This document shows positions 50,577 through 59,770 of a stretch of DNA of 64,000 nt, in pieces. Positions within the stretch are counted from its first letter, which is position 1; each line of letters starts with the position of its first letter. Made by a program: the position numbers and the translations under genes. Source of the stretch: DASZVB01 sp035545855. GTDB lineage: Bacteria > Myxococcota_A > Polyangia > Polyangiales > Polyangiaceae. The stretch lies in contig DASZXK010000101.1 of NCBI GenBank assembly GCA_035545855.1, forward strand, positions 1 through 64,000, read 5' to 3'. Under the pieces are notes generated by a model that made no database searches, was not told the DNA's origin, and saw nothing but the letters and a program-made list of their open reading frames with translations.

Positions 50577-52421
50577 ATGCGATCGGGGTGGCTCTACGGG
50601 TTGATCGGTCTGGGTGTGCTCGCGGAGGCCGCGGGATGCGGTTCGATGGACTCGAAGTCGGACGCCGCACCTGCCTCCCAGAACGGCGCGGACTTCGGAA
50701 GCGGAGGTTCCTTCTCCTCCGGTGACAACGGGGGACCCAACGGCGGAGCCGCCCCGGGAGGCGGAGGCGCGGCGAGCCTTCCGCCGGAAAAGGAGGTCGA
50801 CGTCGGGTTCGAGCTCCCGCACGCGGGCGCGAACTACGTCTACGTCGCGAACCCCGACAGCAACACGATCGCCGTCATCGATTCGAAGCACCTGTCGATC
50901 CAGACGGTCAACGCGGGCGCCGAGCCGCGGTTCTTGCAGACGTTCGGCGCGGCCGACGCCGCCCTCGTCCTCAACGTGAGCTCGAGCGACGCGACCATCG
51001 TCCGGACGGGAACCGACGGGACCTCGCGGACGAGCACGGTTTCCGTGCAGCGTGGGTCGAACGCCATCGCCGTCTCCCCCGACGGAACGCACGCGGTCGT
51101 CTACTACGACCAGAACCTCGCCACGGGTTCCGCCGCGCCGGGGAGCCCGCAGGACGTCACCGTCGTTCACCTCGCGGAGGGAGGGGACACTGCGACCGAC
51201 ATGACCATCGGCTACCAGCCGTCCAAGGTCTTCTTCACGAAGGATGGGACGCGCGCGTTCGTCGTCACGCAGGACGGCGCGAGCATCCTGGATTTTTCCG
51301 CCATCGACGCGAACGGTTCCGGCATCGCGCGGACGGTGTCGCTCGGGAGCTCGTCGCGCACCGAGGTGCTCGACGTGTCCGTCACTCCCGACGGTCGCTA
51401 CGCCCTCGCTCGCGAGTCCTCGGGGAGCGAGCTCCGCCTCGTGGATCTCTTGGACGACGCTCACGGCATCCGCCGCCTCGACGTCGCGTCCGTCGTGCCC
51501 CCCTCGCTCGACGCCGGGACGCCGCCGGGTCCGGACGCGGGCGCGCCGCCGACGGGAGATTCCGGCACGCCCACGGGGTCCGGGGATGCGAGCGCGCCTC
51601 CGGTGGATGCAGGGGACGATTCCGCGTCTCCGGTCTCCACGCTCTCCGTCCCGCCGCGTCGCACGCTCTCGTCCGCCTCGGAGACCCTGAGCGTCACGGA
51701 CGTGGATCTCGCGCCGGACGGCACGTACGCGCTCGCAGTGATCCGCGAGCGAGCCCTCGCGGTGCGCGTCCCGATCCCCGGGGGATTTTCTGCCCCTTCC
51801 ACCGTGACGTCCATCGCGGCGCCGGGCGAGCTCATCGGTTCGGTCGCCATCACGCCGAAGGGCAAGTACGCGCTCCTCTACACGACGGCGGATCCGACGA
51901 ACGAGCGCCTCACCATCGCGTCGCTCGACGGCTCCAACGCCGTCCGCACGGTGCAGCTCCGGCAGTCGATCGCGTCCGTGGCGGTCTCCCCCGACGACCA
52001 CACCGCGCTCCTGATTCACGAGAAGCAGCCGGGAGACCCGAACGAGCCGGGCATCTCCGACGACCAGAGCACCGCCCGGAAGGACGGGTACAGCGTCGTC
52101 GACCTGGACATCGCGTTTCCGAAGCTCGAGCTCGCGCCGTCCGCGGCGGGCCCGACCGTGATCGTGCCCGACGGGTCGAACCTCTTCATGCTCTTCGACG
52201 CGCCGGGCGTCAGCGAGGTCCATCAGGTGGATCTCCGGAGCCTGCAGATCTGGGTCACCGAGCTCGGCAGCCCGCCGGTATCGGTAGGGGCCCTTCCCGG
52301 GTCGTCGCGCGTCTTCGTCGGACAAGACCACCCCGCTGGTCGCATCTCGTTCATCGACTGGGGCACTCGCGAGGTCCAGTCCGTCACGGGCTTCGAGCTC
52401 AACAGCAAGATCCGGGAGTGA
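50577..52421 (+). CDS. Beta-propeller lipoprotein, first of a three-gene operon
   Basis: The 614-residue protein starts MRSGWLYGLIGLGVLAEAAGC (lipobox AEAAGC). After a Gly/Ser linker (to about 68) come YVYVANPDSNTIAVIDSKHL (87-106), AIAVSPDGTHAVVYYD (162-177) and VTPDGRYALARES (near 275), the repeat of YVTN/SMP-30-like propellers. A Pro/Asp-rich insert of about 60 residues (310-360) is followed by more blades (SVAVSPDDHTALLIHEK). It is probably a surface-anchored binding protein. The next gene overlaps its stop as GTGA or starts a few bases after, so they are coupled. No clear ribosome-binding site before ATG 50577. Confidence 0.8.
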   Translation: MRSGWLYGLIGLGVLAEAAGCGSMDSKSDAAPASQNGADFGSGGSFSSGDNGGPNGGAAPGGGGAASLPPEKEVDVGFELPHAGANYVYVANPDSNTIAVIDSKHLSIQTVNAGAEPRFLQTFGAADAALVLNVSSSDATIVRTGTDGTSRTSTVSVQRGSNAIAVSPDGTHAVVYYDQNLATGSAAPGSPQDVTVVHLAEGGDTATDMTIGYQPSKVFFTKDGTRAFVVTQDGASILDFSAIDANGSGIARTVSLGSSSRTEVLDVSVTPDGRYALARESSGSELRLVDLLDDAHGIRRLDVASVVPPSLDAGTPPGPDAGAPPTGDSGTPTGSGDASAPPVDAGDDSASPVSTLSVPPRRTLSSASETLSVTDVDLAPDGTYALAVIRERALAVRVPIPGGFSAPSTVTSIAAPGELIGSVAITPKGKYALLYTTADPTNERLTIASLDGSNAVRTVQLRQSIASVAVSPDDHTALLIHEKQPGDPNEPGISDDQSTARKDGYSVVDLDIAFPKLELAPSAAGPTVIVPDGSNLFMLFDAPGVSEVHQVDLRSLQIWVTELGSPPVSVGALPGSSRVFVGQDHPAGRISFIDWGTREVQSVTGFELNSKIRE

Positions 52422-52426
52422 CGCAC

Positions 52427-54034
52427 ATGAACCGTTCCACCTTCGTCCCGGCGCTCGTGCTCGCCCTCGGACTCGTCGGTTGCGGTGATCGAGGGGCCCG
52501 TGTGGACCGTCAGGTCGGCCCCTTCGACGTGGCCACCATCACGGATCACCTCGTCTACGTGGACCACGGAAGAAGCGAGGCCATCCTCCTCGACCTTTCC
52601 TCGGGACCCCCGGGCGCCCCATCCGTGGTCCCCGTCGTTCCGAATCCGGTCCGGGTCGAGCGTCGGCTCGGAAATCCCGACCAGCTCCTCATCCTCTCCG
52701 CCGGGATCCCCGACGAGGCGGGCGCGGAGAACCCCCAGAAGCCCGGGCTCACGGTGCTCGAGGCCTCGGGCAAGACTCGGACGTTCCGCTTCGACGGCGC
52801 GTTCGACTCCCTGACGCAGTCTCCCGACGGGCGGTACGCCCTCCTTTCCTTCTCCTCCCAGGCGTCGTCGGGGTCGCTCCTCTTCAACGCGCTCGAGATC
52901 GCCGTCGTGGATCTCGAATCCGAGTCGGACCCGCGAGTGTTGACGCTCCGGAACCTCGGCAGCGGGGCGATACGGAGCATCCTCTTCTCGCCGAAGGACT
53001 TCTCCATCGGAGGCTTACCGAGGCGGCTCGCGGTGGTGCTCTTCGACTCGTACTTCGCGATCGTGGACCTCGAGCAGATGTTCGTCTCGTCGCCCTACGC
53101 GGAGTACTCCGTCGAGCTCCTCGGCGCGACGGCCGCGGGCGGCCGCCTCGCGCAGGTCGAGTTCTCGACGGGTTCGACGTCCGACGGCCGGCTCTACCTC
53201 CGCGCCGACGGTTCGGACGACGTGTACGTGGTGCAGCTCTCCGAGAAGGCTTCCACTCCCTCGAGTCCGAACCCGTTCTTGCCGTCGATCAACACGCAGT
53301 TCGTGGGCGGCCGCCCGACGGACATCGCGCTCTTCTCCGATCAGGCGGGGGCCCTCGAGCTCCTCGTCGCGGCGCCGAGCGCGCGCTCGGCGTTCGTCGT
53401 GGACTCGGCGCTCCGGGTCACGACGCAGCCGCTCCCCGACGATGCGCATCGCGTCCTCGTCTACTCGGGTCCGAAGCCGGGGGATCCGACCGTGGAGGCG
53501 CGCGCCGTCGCGTACTCGGAGCAGTCGAGCACGGTGACGTTCCTGGACGTCGAGCACCTCGGCGACCCGACGGGCCGCGGCGTCGAGACGCTCCAGCTCG
53601 CTCAGCAGTTCACGGCCCCCGTTCCCCTGGACGACGACACGGTGATGCTCCCCCACGTCACCACCGGCCTCAGCCTGCTCCGGCTCGCGGATCGCACGGT
53701 GTCGGAGATCTCCGGCCCGAATCTCGGCGGCGCCGTGCCCGACGTCGTGCGTCGCGACGACGGATCGATCGTCTCGGACAAGATCTGGCTCGCCCACGGA
53801 GACAAGCTCGGCTTTTTGGACCTCACGCGGAGCTTCCTCCCGAGCGAGCTCCGCGTGGACGCTCCGATCCAGCAGACGCTGACGGTTCCAGGGAACGCGC
53901 CGAAGGTGGTCGTCACGCACGAGGACGCGCTCGGGTGGATCACGGTGCTCGACGCCGCGGACCCGTCGCTCGACACGGCGTACTCGGTGCGCGGATTCCT
54001 CGTGAACGACCTGCTCGTGGGAGGTGGCCCGTGA
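52427..54034 (+). CDS. Beta-propeller-like lipoprotein, second gene of the operon
   Basis: The 535-residue protein starts MNRSTFVPALVLALGLVGC, with the lipobox LGLVGC. Repeats with the pattern QSPDGRYALLSF (near 125) and ALEIAVVDLES suggest propeller blades, less regular than in the first gene. I chose ATG 52427 because GGGAG lies eight bases upstream; a GTG at 52418 overlaps the previous stop as GTGA and would add three residues. The end DDLLVGGGP runs directly into the third gene. It may pair with the first lipoprotein as one complex. Function unknown. Confidence 0.8.
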   Translation: MNRSTFVPALVLALGLVGCGDRGARVDRQVGPFDVATITDHLVYVDHGRSEAILLDLSSGPPGAPSVVPVVPNPVRVERRLGNPDQLLILSAGIPDEAGAENPQKPGLTVLEASGKTRTFRFDGAFDSLTQSPDGRYALLSFSSQASSGSLLFNALEIAVVDLESESDPRVLTLRNLGSGAIRSILFSPKDFSIGGLPRRLAVVLFDSYFAIVDLEQMFVSSPYAEYSVELLGATAAGGRLAQVEFSTGSTSDGRLYLRADGSDDVYVVQLSEKASTPSSPNPFLPSINTQFVGGRPTDIALFSDQAGALELLVAAPSARSAFVVDSALRVTTQPLPDDAHRVLVYSGPKPGDPTVEARAVAYSEQSSTVTFLDVEHLGDPTGRGVETLQLAQQFTAPVPLDDDTVMLPHVTTGLSLLRLADRTVSEISGPNLGGAVPDVVRRDDGSIVSDKIWLAHGDKLGFLDLTRSFLPSELRVDAPIQQTLTVPGNAPKVVVTHEDALGWITVLDAADPSLDTAYSVRGFLVNDLLVGGGP

Positions 54035-55029
54035 AGACTTTCGTCGGATTTCTCGCCCTGTCGACGCTGTTCTCGCCGTCGGCGTTCGCGGCCGGGACGC
54101 CGGAGGCCGCCTTCGGCTCGGGCGGGCCGAAGCGCGTCGAGAGCGGAACCCCCGCCGACGCCCCTCCGGCCACGGCGACGCAGGATCCTGCGGGCCCACC
54201 GCCCGCCGCGGCGCCGGAGGGCGGAGCTCCTCTCGCGCCGACGACCGCGCAGCTCACGGCGCCCCCGCCGGCGCCGGCGAGTGCACCGCCCGTCGCGCCC
54301 GCGCCCGACGTCCCGTCCATCCCGGCTCCATCGAGCGCCCCGGCGAACCCTGCGGCATCCGCCGTCGCGGACGCCGCGCCCCGGGCGCCGAGCGGCCCGG
54401 TCGAGAGTCATTTCCGCGTTCAGTACGACACCGACACGGTCTGGCACACGGGGCCGAGCTACGACTATTTCTCGAAGAACGATCTCGGCGTCAGTCGCGG
54501 CGCGACCGCCGGGTACGCGCTCTACCTGGATCCGCGCCTCACCGTCGTGCCCGAGCTCGGGTTCGGCATCGAGCAGGATTCGGACGCCGGGCCCGTGCTC
54601 GGAGGGACGATCTCGAGCTCGTCGCTCGACGCCGTCCGCGTCTCGGGCGGCGTGAGCGGGCGCTATGCGCTGCTTTCGTTCTTCGAACCGCACCTCAGGG
54701 TCGCTTCCGGAGCGGAGCGACTCGAAGCGCGGATGGTGCCACGGTCCGGGCCCGCGGACGTCCAGAACTCCCAGTGGTCGCCGTTCCTCACGCTGGGCGG
54801 GGGCTTCACCGTCCACACGCCCGGCGGCGCGCTCCGGACCCAGCAGGGCTCGTTCGGCACCCTCGTGATCGGGCTCACCGCGGAAGCCGGGTACTCGTTC
54901 GCGCCGTCGATGGACCTCTCGACGGCGCCCGAGCACACGGTCGGCCGCATCCCGGCCGTCGACGCGAAGCTCGGCGCGGTGGAGCGGTCCGGCCCGTACC
55001 TCAGGATCGCGATCGCGCTCCGGTTCTGA
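54031..55029 (+). CDS. Outer-membrane-like protein with Pro/Ala-rich linker
   Basis: The 332-residue protein starts with GTG 54031, overlapping the previous stop as GTGA, with GGGAGG upstream. A signal peptide (VKTFVGFLALSTLFSPSAFA) is followed by about 90 residues of Pro and Ala, which could span a periplasmic or peptidoglycan layer. A beta-barrel-like domain follows (FRVQYDTDTVWHTG, ATAGYALYLDPRLTVVPELG, VIGLTAEAGYSFAP), ending RIAIALRF, a typical barrel C-terminus. It probably anchors or presents the two propeller lipoproteins at the outer membrane. Its stop is directly adjacent to the stop of the convergent gene at 55030 (no gap). Confidence 0.8.
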   Translation: MKTFVGFLALSTLFSPSAFAAGTPEAAFGSGGPKRVESGTPADAPPATATQDPAGPPPAAAPEGGAPLAPTTAQLTAPPPAPASAPPVAPAPDVPSIPAPSSAPANPAASAVADAAPRAPSGPVESHFRVQYDTDTVWHTGPSYDYFSKNDLGVSRGATAGYALYLDPRLTVVPELGFGIEQDSDAGPVLGGTISSSSLDAVRVSGGVSGRYALLSFFEPHLRVASGAERLEARMVPRSGPADVQNSQWSPFLTLGGGFTVHTPGGALRTQQGSFGTLVIGLTAEAGYSFAPSMDLSTAPEHTVGRIPAVDAKLGAVERSGPYLRIAIALRF

Positions 55030-57504
55030 TCACTTGCAGCCGGCCGGCGTCGGTGTGCCCGTGACGATCACGACGCGGCCGCCGCCGCCCGCGCCGCCAC
55101 CGCCGCCGAGGACGCTGTCGGTGCCCTGAGCGCCGTCGGCTTTCGTCGTGCAGGCGTTCCCGGCGCAGAGGCCGCCCTTGCCGCCGCCGCCCCCGGTGCC
55201 GCTGCCCCCGTTCGCCTGGGTGTTGTCGTTCTGGTGACCGTCCTGTCCCGTGTTGCCGGTTCCACACTCGGAACCGCCGCCACCGCCGCCGCCGTGGGCA
55301 CGGGCCGCACCGTTGGTCCCGAACGTGGCGAGCGCCGGAGAGACCAGAAGGATGCCGCCGCCGCTTCCACCGCCGTTTCCGCCGTCTCCGTTGCAGCCGG
55401 AGTTCCCCGGGAGCGCCTCGCCGCCGCCGCCGTTCGCCGTCAGGTACCCGGCGTTCGTGCCCGTGCCGATCGTGATCGTTCCGGACGCGCTGATCTCGAA
55501 CGCGCCGCCGCCTGCTCCGGGTTGGGCGTTCGCGCTCGTCGAATTGCTGTCGCCGCCCTTCGCGCCCGAGCAGCCGCCGCGCAGCGGGACGAGATCGGTG
55601 TCCGTGCTCGCGGCTCCGGCCGTGCCGGAAGTGCCCGCGTTGTTGTTTCCTCGGCCGCCGCGTCCGCCGGGCGTCCCGAACCCGCCGCCGCCGCCGCCGC
55701 CCGAGTCGCCGTTCGTCGTCCCGGCGCCGCCGGTCTGCCCGGTGCACTGGGCGGCGAGGCTGCCGCCGGGTCCTGCGTTCTTGCCGACCGCGCCCGCGTC
55801 GATCTTGCCGTTCGAGTCGACCACGACGTTGCCCGAGACGAGGAACACGATGGGCTTGTCGCCCACCAGCTTCACGACGTGTCCGCCGGAGACGGTGAGG
55901 CCGCGGAGCCTGACGACCATGACGTGCGGTCCGCTCGCGTCGAGTTGCGGCACGTCGTTCGTGACGTCGATGGTCCCGAGCGTGCAGCTCGTGCTCGTCA
56001 CCGTGCCCGCCGACGAATCGATCGTCGTGGTGCCGGCCGCCGTGCAGTTCCACGTGGGCGACGTCTGGAAATTCGCCACCCACTGCATCGCGTCCACGTT
56101 CACCGACGGGGGGACGGCGGCCTGGTAGCAGACGGCGCTCGTGCAATCGGTGCCCGTCTTGCAGCTCATGCCGGAGCCGCACGTCGGGCACGTGCCGCCG
56201 CCGCAGTCCTTCGCGGTCTCGTTTCCGTTCGTCGCGCCGTCGTCGCACGCCGGGACCTGGCAGACGCTGCCGGTGCACACGTGGCTCGCGCAGTCCGTCG
56301 CCACGACGCACGGCTGGCCGTCTGCGCACCCCGCGCACGTGCCGCCGCAGTCCTTCGCGGTCTCGTTCCCGTTCTTCACGCCGTCGCTGCACGTCGGCGC
56401 CGTGCAGGTCGTGCCGTTGCAGTACCCGGTCGTGCAATCCGCGTTCGCCTTGCAGCCGCTCCCGTCGGGGCAGGTCGGGCAGGTCCCGCCGCCGCAGTCG
56501 ACGCCGGTTTCGCTGCCGTCCTGGAGCTTGTCCGTGCAGGTCGGAGCGGCGCACTTGCCGGAGGCGCAGACCTCGCCCGGGACGCATCCGCAGGTGATCT
56601 GCGCGCCGCAGTTGTCCGAGACGGAGCCGCAGGCGTCGCCGACGTCCGCGCACGTGAACTTCGTGCAGCCGCACGTGCCGCTCTCGCAGGGGCCCTTCGC
56701 GCAGTCGCCGTTCACGGTGCACGTCGAGCCCGGCGCGCACGTCGCGCCGCAGTTTCCGCCGCAGTCGACCGCCGTCTCGGCGCCGTTCAGGACGCCGTCG
56801 CTGCAGGTCGCCGTCTGGCACCGGAGCCCGCTCCCCGAGTTCCCTCGCTTGCAGACGGAGCTCGCGCAGTCGTCCGCGACCTTGCAGACCTTGCCGTCGC
56901 CGCAGTCCGGGCAGGTGCCCCCGCCGCAATCGACGTCCGTCTCGGCGCCGTCCTTCGTCGCGTTCGCACAGTTGCCGGTTCCGCCGGTCGTCGGCACGCA
57001 CTGCGTTCCGGAGCGAGTGAAGCCCGTGTTGCAGCCGAAGTCGCACTGATCTCCGGTGCAGATCGGGAAACCGTCCGTCGTCGAGGGACACGGGGTGCAG
57101 CTCGTGAGGTCGCACCCGATCGACGGGTTCGGCGCGCTGCACGTGCCGCTGCAGTTCTTCTGCGTCGGATCGGGACAGGGAACCGCACCGCCGCCGTCGG
57201 TGCCTCCGGTCGAGCCCGCGTCGGGCGAAGCGCCGCCCGTGCTTCCGCCGCCCGCGCCGCTCGACCCGCCCGTCGATGCCCCGCCGCTCGCGCCGCCGCT
57301 CGCGCCGCCGGCGCCGCTCGCGCCACCGGCACCCGAAGCGTTCCCACCGGCGAAGCCCGAGCCCCCGGCGGCTCCGGCGAAACCACCCGCATACCCGCCC
57401 GTGCCGTACTCGTTCGGGAGACCGGAATCGTCGAGGGTCTCCCCGGTTGCACAGGCCGCTGCGAGGAGACCGAGGACGAGGCTGGCGCGAAGGATCGGCT
57501 TCAT
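55030..57504 (-). CDS. Cys-rich and glycine-rich lipoprotein, 824 aa
   Basis: The protein begins MKPILRASLVLGLLAAAC (lipobox LAAAC). A Gly/Ala/Ser linker (to about 110) is followed by seven or more Cys-rich units of the type DG..NG.ETA.DCGG.CP.C..G..C, each about 50 residues (110-490). A beta-rich region (500-580, MQWVANFQTSPTWNCTAAG) then leads to a very Gly-rich C-terminal part (about 590-820) with runs of GGGGGGG, like PGRS or beta-helix proteins. It is likely a surface structural lipoprotein. Palindromes at 57666 and 57737 lie about 160-230 bp upstream. Low-complexity DNA here can recombine. Confidence 0.85.
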   Translation of the reverse strand: MKPILRASLVLGLLAAACATGETLDDSGLPNEYGTGGYAGGFAGAAGGSGFAGGNASGAGGASGAGGASGGASGGASTGGSSGAGGGSTGGASPDAGSTGGTDGGGAVPCPDPTQKNCSGTCSAPNPSIGCDLTSCTPCPSTTDGFPICTGDQCDFGCNTGFTRSGTQCVPTTGGTGNCANATKDGAETDVDCGGGTCPDCGDGKVCKVADDCASSVCKRGNSGSGLRCQTATCSDGVLNGAETAVDCGGNCGATCAPGSTCTVNGDCAKGPCESGTCGCTKFTCADVGDACGSVSDNCGAQITCGCVPGEVCASGKCAAPTCTDKLQDGSETGVDCGGGTCPTCPDGSGCKANADCTTGYCNGTTCTAPTCSDGVKNGNETAKDCGGTCAGCADGQPCVVATDCASHVCTGSVCQVPACDDGATNGNETAKDCGGGTCPTCGSGMSCKTGTDCTSAVCYQAAVPPSVNVDAMQWVANFQTSPTWNCTAAGTTTIDSSAGTVTSTSCTLGTIDVTNDVPQLDASGPHVMVVRLRGLTVSGGHVVKLVGDKPIVFLVSGNVVVDSNGKIDAGAVGKNAGPGGSLAAQCTGQTGGAGTTNGDSGGGGGGGFGTPGGRGGRGNNNAGTSGTAGAASTDTDLVPLRGGCSGAKGGDSNSTSANAQPGAGGGAFEISASGTITIGTGTNAGYLTANGGGGEALPGNSGCNGDGGNGGGSGGGILLVSPALATFGTNGAARAHGGGGGGGSECGTGNTGQDGHQNDNTQANGGSGTGGGGGKGGLCAGNACTTKADGAQGTDSVLGGGGGAGGGGRVVIVTGTPTPAGCK

Positions 57505-57629
57505 GCGAGTTCCGGAATCGTAACGAGAGAGCTCGTCCGGCAGTCAGCCTTCCGGCTGGCTGACCAAAATTGGTGCGACACACGCCTACACGGCGTCTTA
57601 CAAGTGCGCGAGATCCGCCGGAGCCACCC

Positions 57630-57755
57630 GGCGAACGGCGCGAGGGAGTCTCTCCTCCCCGGATAGTTTGTATACGAACAAAAGTGACGAGGCGCCTCCG
57701 GGCGAACGGCCCCGAGGGGGCTCTCCTCGCTGGATAGTTTGTATACAAACCAAGA
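57630..57755. repeat. 71-bp direct repeat with palindromic cores, in a 533-bp intergenic region
   Basis: Two units start at 57630 and 57701 with GGCGAACGGC, continue with GAGGG and TCTCCTC, and contain GTTTGTATACGAAC (57666-57679, one mismatch) and GTTTGTATACAAAC (57737-57750, perfect palindrome). The inner TTGTATACAA fits the TNGT-N-ACNA style of GntR/FadR sites. They lie upstream of the minus-strand lipoprotein gene (start 57504). The segments 57505-57629 and 57756-57948 show nothing else. Confidence 0.65.
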
Positions 57756-57948
57756 GCGATCAGAGCCCAGGAGCCGCGAAGGCCACCCACGACGGTCACC
57801 GTCGTTCGTCGAGCGCCCCGGCCGCGCCCCCCCCCGATTGGTCCAGCCGACACACGACCCCGCGAGCACGGCGAGCGCGCGCCGCTAGGCGCGGCAGGGG
57901 GCGAGGTCCGAGGACCGCAGGGCGTAGCCCGAGGACCACAGGAGCCTC

Positions 57949-57965
57949 GGGGGACCAGGTCCCCC
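57949..57965. other. Perfect inverted repeat near the terminator region
   Basis: GGGGGACC-A-GGTCCCCC is a perfect 8-base-arm inverted repeat. It lies about 70 bases past the minus-strand gene end at 58038 and may add to transcript termination. Confidence 0.4.
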
Positions 57966-57978
57966 ACAAACAAACCCC

Positions 57979-57995
57979 ACGACGCTATTCGTCGT
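57979..57995 (-). terminator. Hairpin with T-rich tail after the lipoprotein gene
   Basis: On the minus strand ACGACG-AATAG-CGTCGT forms a perfect 6-bp stem followed by GGGGTTTGTTTG, the closest thing to a rho-independent terminator in this window. It is 42 bases past the stop at 58038. Confidence 0.55.
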
Positions 57996-58037
57996 CGCGT
58001 CGAGCTCGCCCAAACGCCGTCCCGGCCTACCCGCCGT

Positions 58038-58940
58038 TCACTTCGGGCACGGCGTGGGCCCGAGCTCGCACTGGAGGAGGACGCCGCATCCGGTACCGGG
58101 ATCGCAGACGTCGTTCGCGGCGGCGCAGGGAGCCGCCGCCTTCTCGCCCTTCGCGGGATCGCAGGGGCGAGCGCCGGACGGCTTCGGCGGCGCCGAGCAG
58201 ACGGGGTCGCCGCACGTCTCGTACCAGTGACGCTGGCCGGGGCACTCGCCGAGCCCGCTCTCGCACTTGCCGGCGGTGCAACGCGTGAACGCTGGAGCGC
58301 ACGAGCCGTCGTCGCAGAGCTGACAGAACGGCGGGGGAACGGGGCAGTCGAGGTCCACCTTGCACTCCGTTCCGGCCGAACCGCAGCCCGCGCTGGTTTC
58401 CACCCCGCAGGAGAACCCGTCGGGGAGGCAGCACGGTTTTTCGTTCGGACCCGCGGGGCACGTCGCCGGGTCGCACTTCGACGGACCCGGCATGCAGCCC
58501 TTGCCGTAGTCGAGGCCGCACCCGCTTCCGTCGGCGAGGCAGCAGCCGGTGCCGTCATAGTAGGAGGGGCACTGGCCAGGATCGCAGCCGCCGGTGCCGG
58601 GACAGAGCTGATAGACGTCCAGCATCACGCACTGGCCGTTCACGCACTCGACCTTGTCGCAGACCTGGCTTCCGTCCGGACACGCGCGGCACGTGCCGGG
58701 GCTGATGCAGTCGGTCGCGGCCGTGCACTGGACGCCGGTCCCGCTGCCGCCCGAGCCCGCGGTGCTACCACCCGAACCGCCCGTCGGATCTCCGCCCCTG
58801 CCCCCGGTGTCGCCGCCGGCGTTCCCGGAGCCGCCGGTCTCGCCGTTGTTCTGGTTTCCGCCGCCCTTGCCGATGGTGGAAGTCCCGCCGCACGCCACGG
58901 CGAGCAGTGCCGTCACCCCGAAAGCCAGAACGTGTCGCAT
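58038..58940 (-). CDS. Cys-rich lipoprotein, 300 aa
   Basis: It starts MRHVLAFGVTALLAVAC (lipobox LLAVAC). A Gly/Ser/Asn linker (to about 68) leads to a domain with about 35 Cys in motifs such as CRACPDGSQVCDKVEC, GCDPGQCPSYY and CCLPDGFSCG. It is probably extracellular and disulphide-bonded, like many myxobacterial lipoproteins whose functions are unknown. It is divergent from the lipoprotein gene at 59037 with 96 bp between starts. Confidence 0.82.
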   Translation of the reverse strand: MRHVLAFGVTALLAVACGGTSTIGKGGGNQNNGETGGSGNAGGDTGGRGGDPTGGSGGSTAGSGGSGTGVQCTAATDCISPGTCRACPDGSQVCDKVECVNGQCVMLDVYQLCPGTGGCDPGQCPSYYDGTGCCLADGSGCGLDYGKGCMPGPSKCDPATCPAGPNEKPCCLPDGFSCGVETSAGCGSAGTECKVDLDCPVPPPFCQLCDDGSCAPAFTRCTAGKCESGLGECPGQRHWYETCGDPVCSAPPKPSGARPCDPAKGEKAAAPCAAANDVCDPGTGCGVLLQCELGPTPCPK

Positions 58941-59036
58941 GATGAGCTCCTATCGAAGGGCGCGGCCTCGCACGCCTCGGGGTTATCATCCCCGCCGCCC
59001 CGAAGTTTGATCACGACGCCCGCTTCAATGACGTAA

Positions 59037-59645
59037 ATGGCCATTTCTCCGAGCATTTCTCCCGTCGCGGCTTCCTTGGCCCTCGTTCTCGTCGCGTGCT
59101 CGGGCTCGCGACCGGAACCGCCGTCTCCGCCGCCGCCGACTCCGACCGGCGAGCTCGCCTCCGCCAGGGAAGGGACGACGATGCGAAAGGAAAGCGTGTC
59201 CGGAGCGGACGCCGGCACTCCACGTCTATCGGGAACCGGAGATGCGCCGCCCCCGGCACCGTCCTCGCCGCCCCCTGCGGCGGACCCGGTGATCCCGCAG
59301 GCGCTCCCGGCCGTCGTCGTGAAGAACATCGGGCTCCACGTCGGTGGCGGCCCGAACGACGCGGCGACGAAGGCGCCATTCCTCCGCGCCGTCGAGAGAC
59401 GCTTCGATGACTTTCGCCGTTGCTACGGCCTGGTCGAGAAGAAGGACGCCCGCGGCACGTTCGGCATCGACCTCCTCGTGCCGCGCGAAGGCGGGCACGC
59501 GGCGTCTTCCAACTCGAGGACGGCCCTCGGGGGGCCGGCGTTCCGCGACTGCGTGGCGCACGTGTTCGAAACGGTCGACTTCGAGCGCCCGCGCGGCGGC
59601 GCGACCAGGCTGAGCTACGCCCTCTCGTTCGAGCCCACGAAGTGA
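59037..59645 (+). CDS. Lipoprotein with AgmX/PglI-like C-terminal region
   Basis: The 202-residue protein starts MAISPSISPVAASLALVLVAC (lipobox LVLVAC). A long Pro/Ser linker (to about 90) is followed by LRAVERRFDDFRRCYGLVEK and GTFGIDLLVPREGG, then FRDCVAHVFETVDFERPRGG. The Cys in each helix and the strand after it are the AgmX/PglI C-terminal plan. It resembles the protein at 39195. No ribosome-binding site is evident before ATG 59037, but the signal peptide fits. A role in envelope or motility complexes is possible but unproven. Confidence 0.75.
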   Translation: MAISPSISPVAASLALVLVACSGSRPEPPSPPPPTPTGELASAREGTTMRKESVSGADAGTPRLSGTGDAPPPAPSSPPPAADPVIPQALPAVVVKNIGLHVGGGPNDAATKAPFLRAVERRFDDFRRCYGLVEKKDARGTFGIDLLVPREGGHAASSNSRTALGGPAFRDCVAHVFETVDFERPRGGATRLSYALSFEPTK

Positions 59646-59770
59646 CGGGACGTTCACGGCGCGCGGAGCCCGGCATTCACGATCGACGCGCGGCACCTCG
59701 CGTCCACGGGACGAAACACGGTGAATCCGGCCGCCCCACGCTGGCATCGTTCCTGCTGGGCTCGGCCGCC

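Noticed and set aside
57949..57995. CRISPR-like or mobile-element ends
   Set aside because: The inverted repeats here are not repeated at regular intervals and no transposase or Cas gene is nearby; they are better explained as termination hairpins.
55001..58558. Open frame of 1185 codons on the minus strand
   Set aside because: It runs through two lipoprotein genes in another frame and its sequence is almost all Arg, Gly and Ala without domains. The true genes 55030-57504 and 58038-58940 have signal peptides and lipoboxes.
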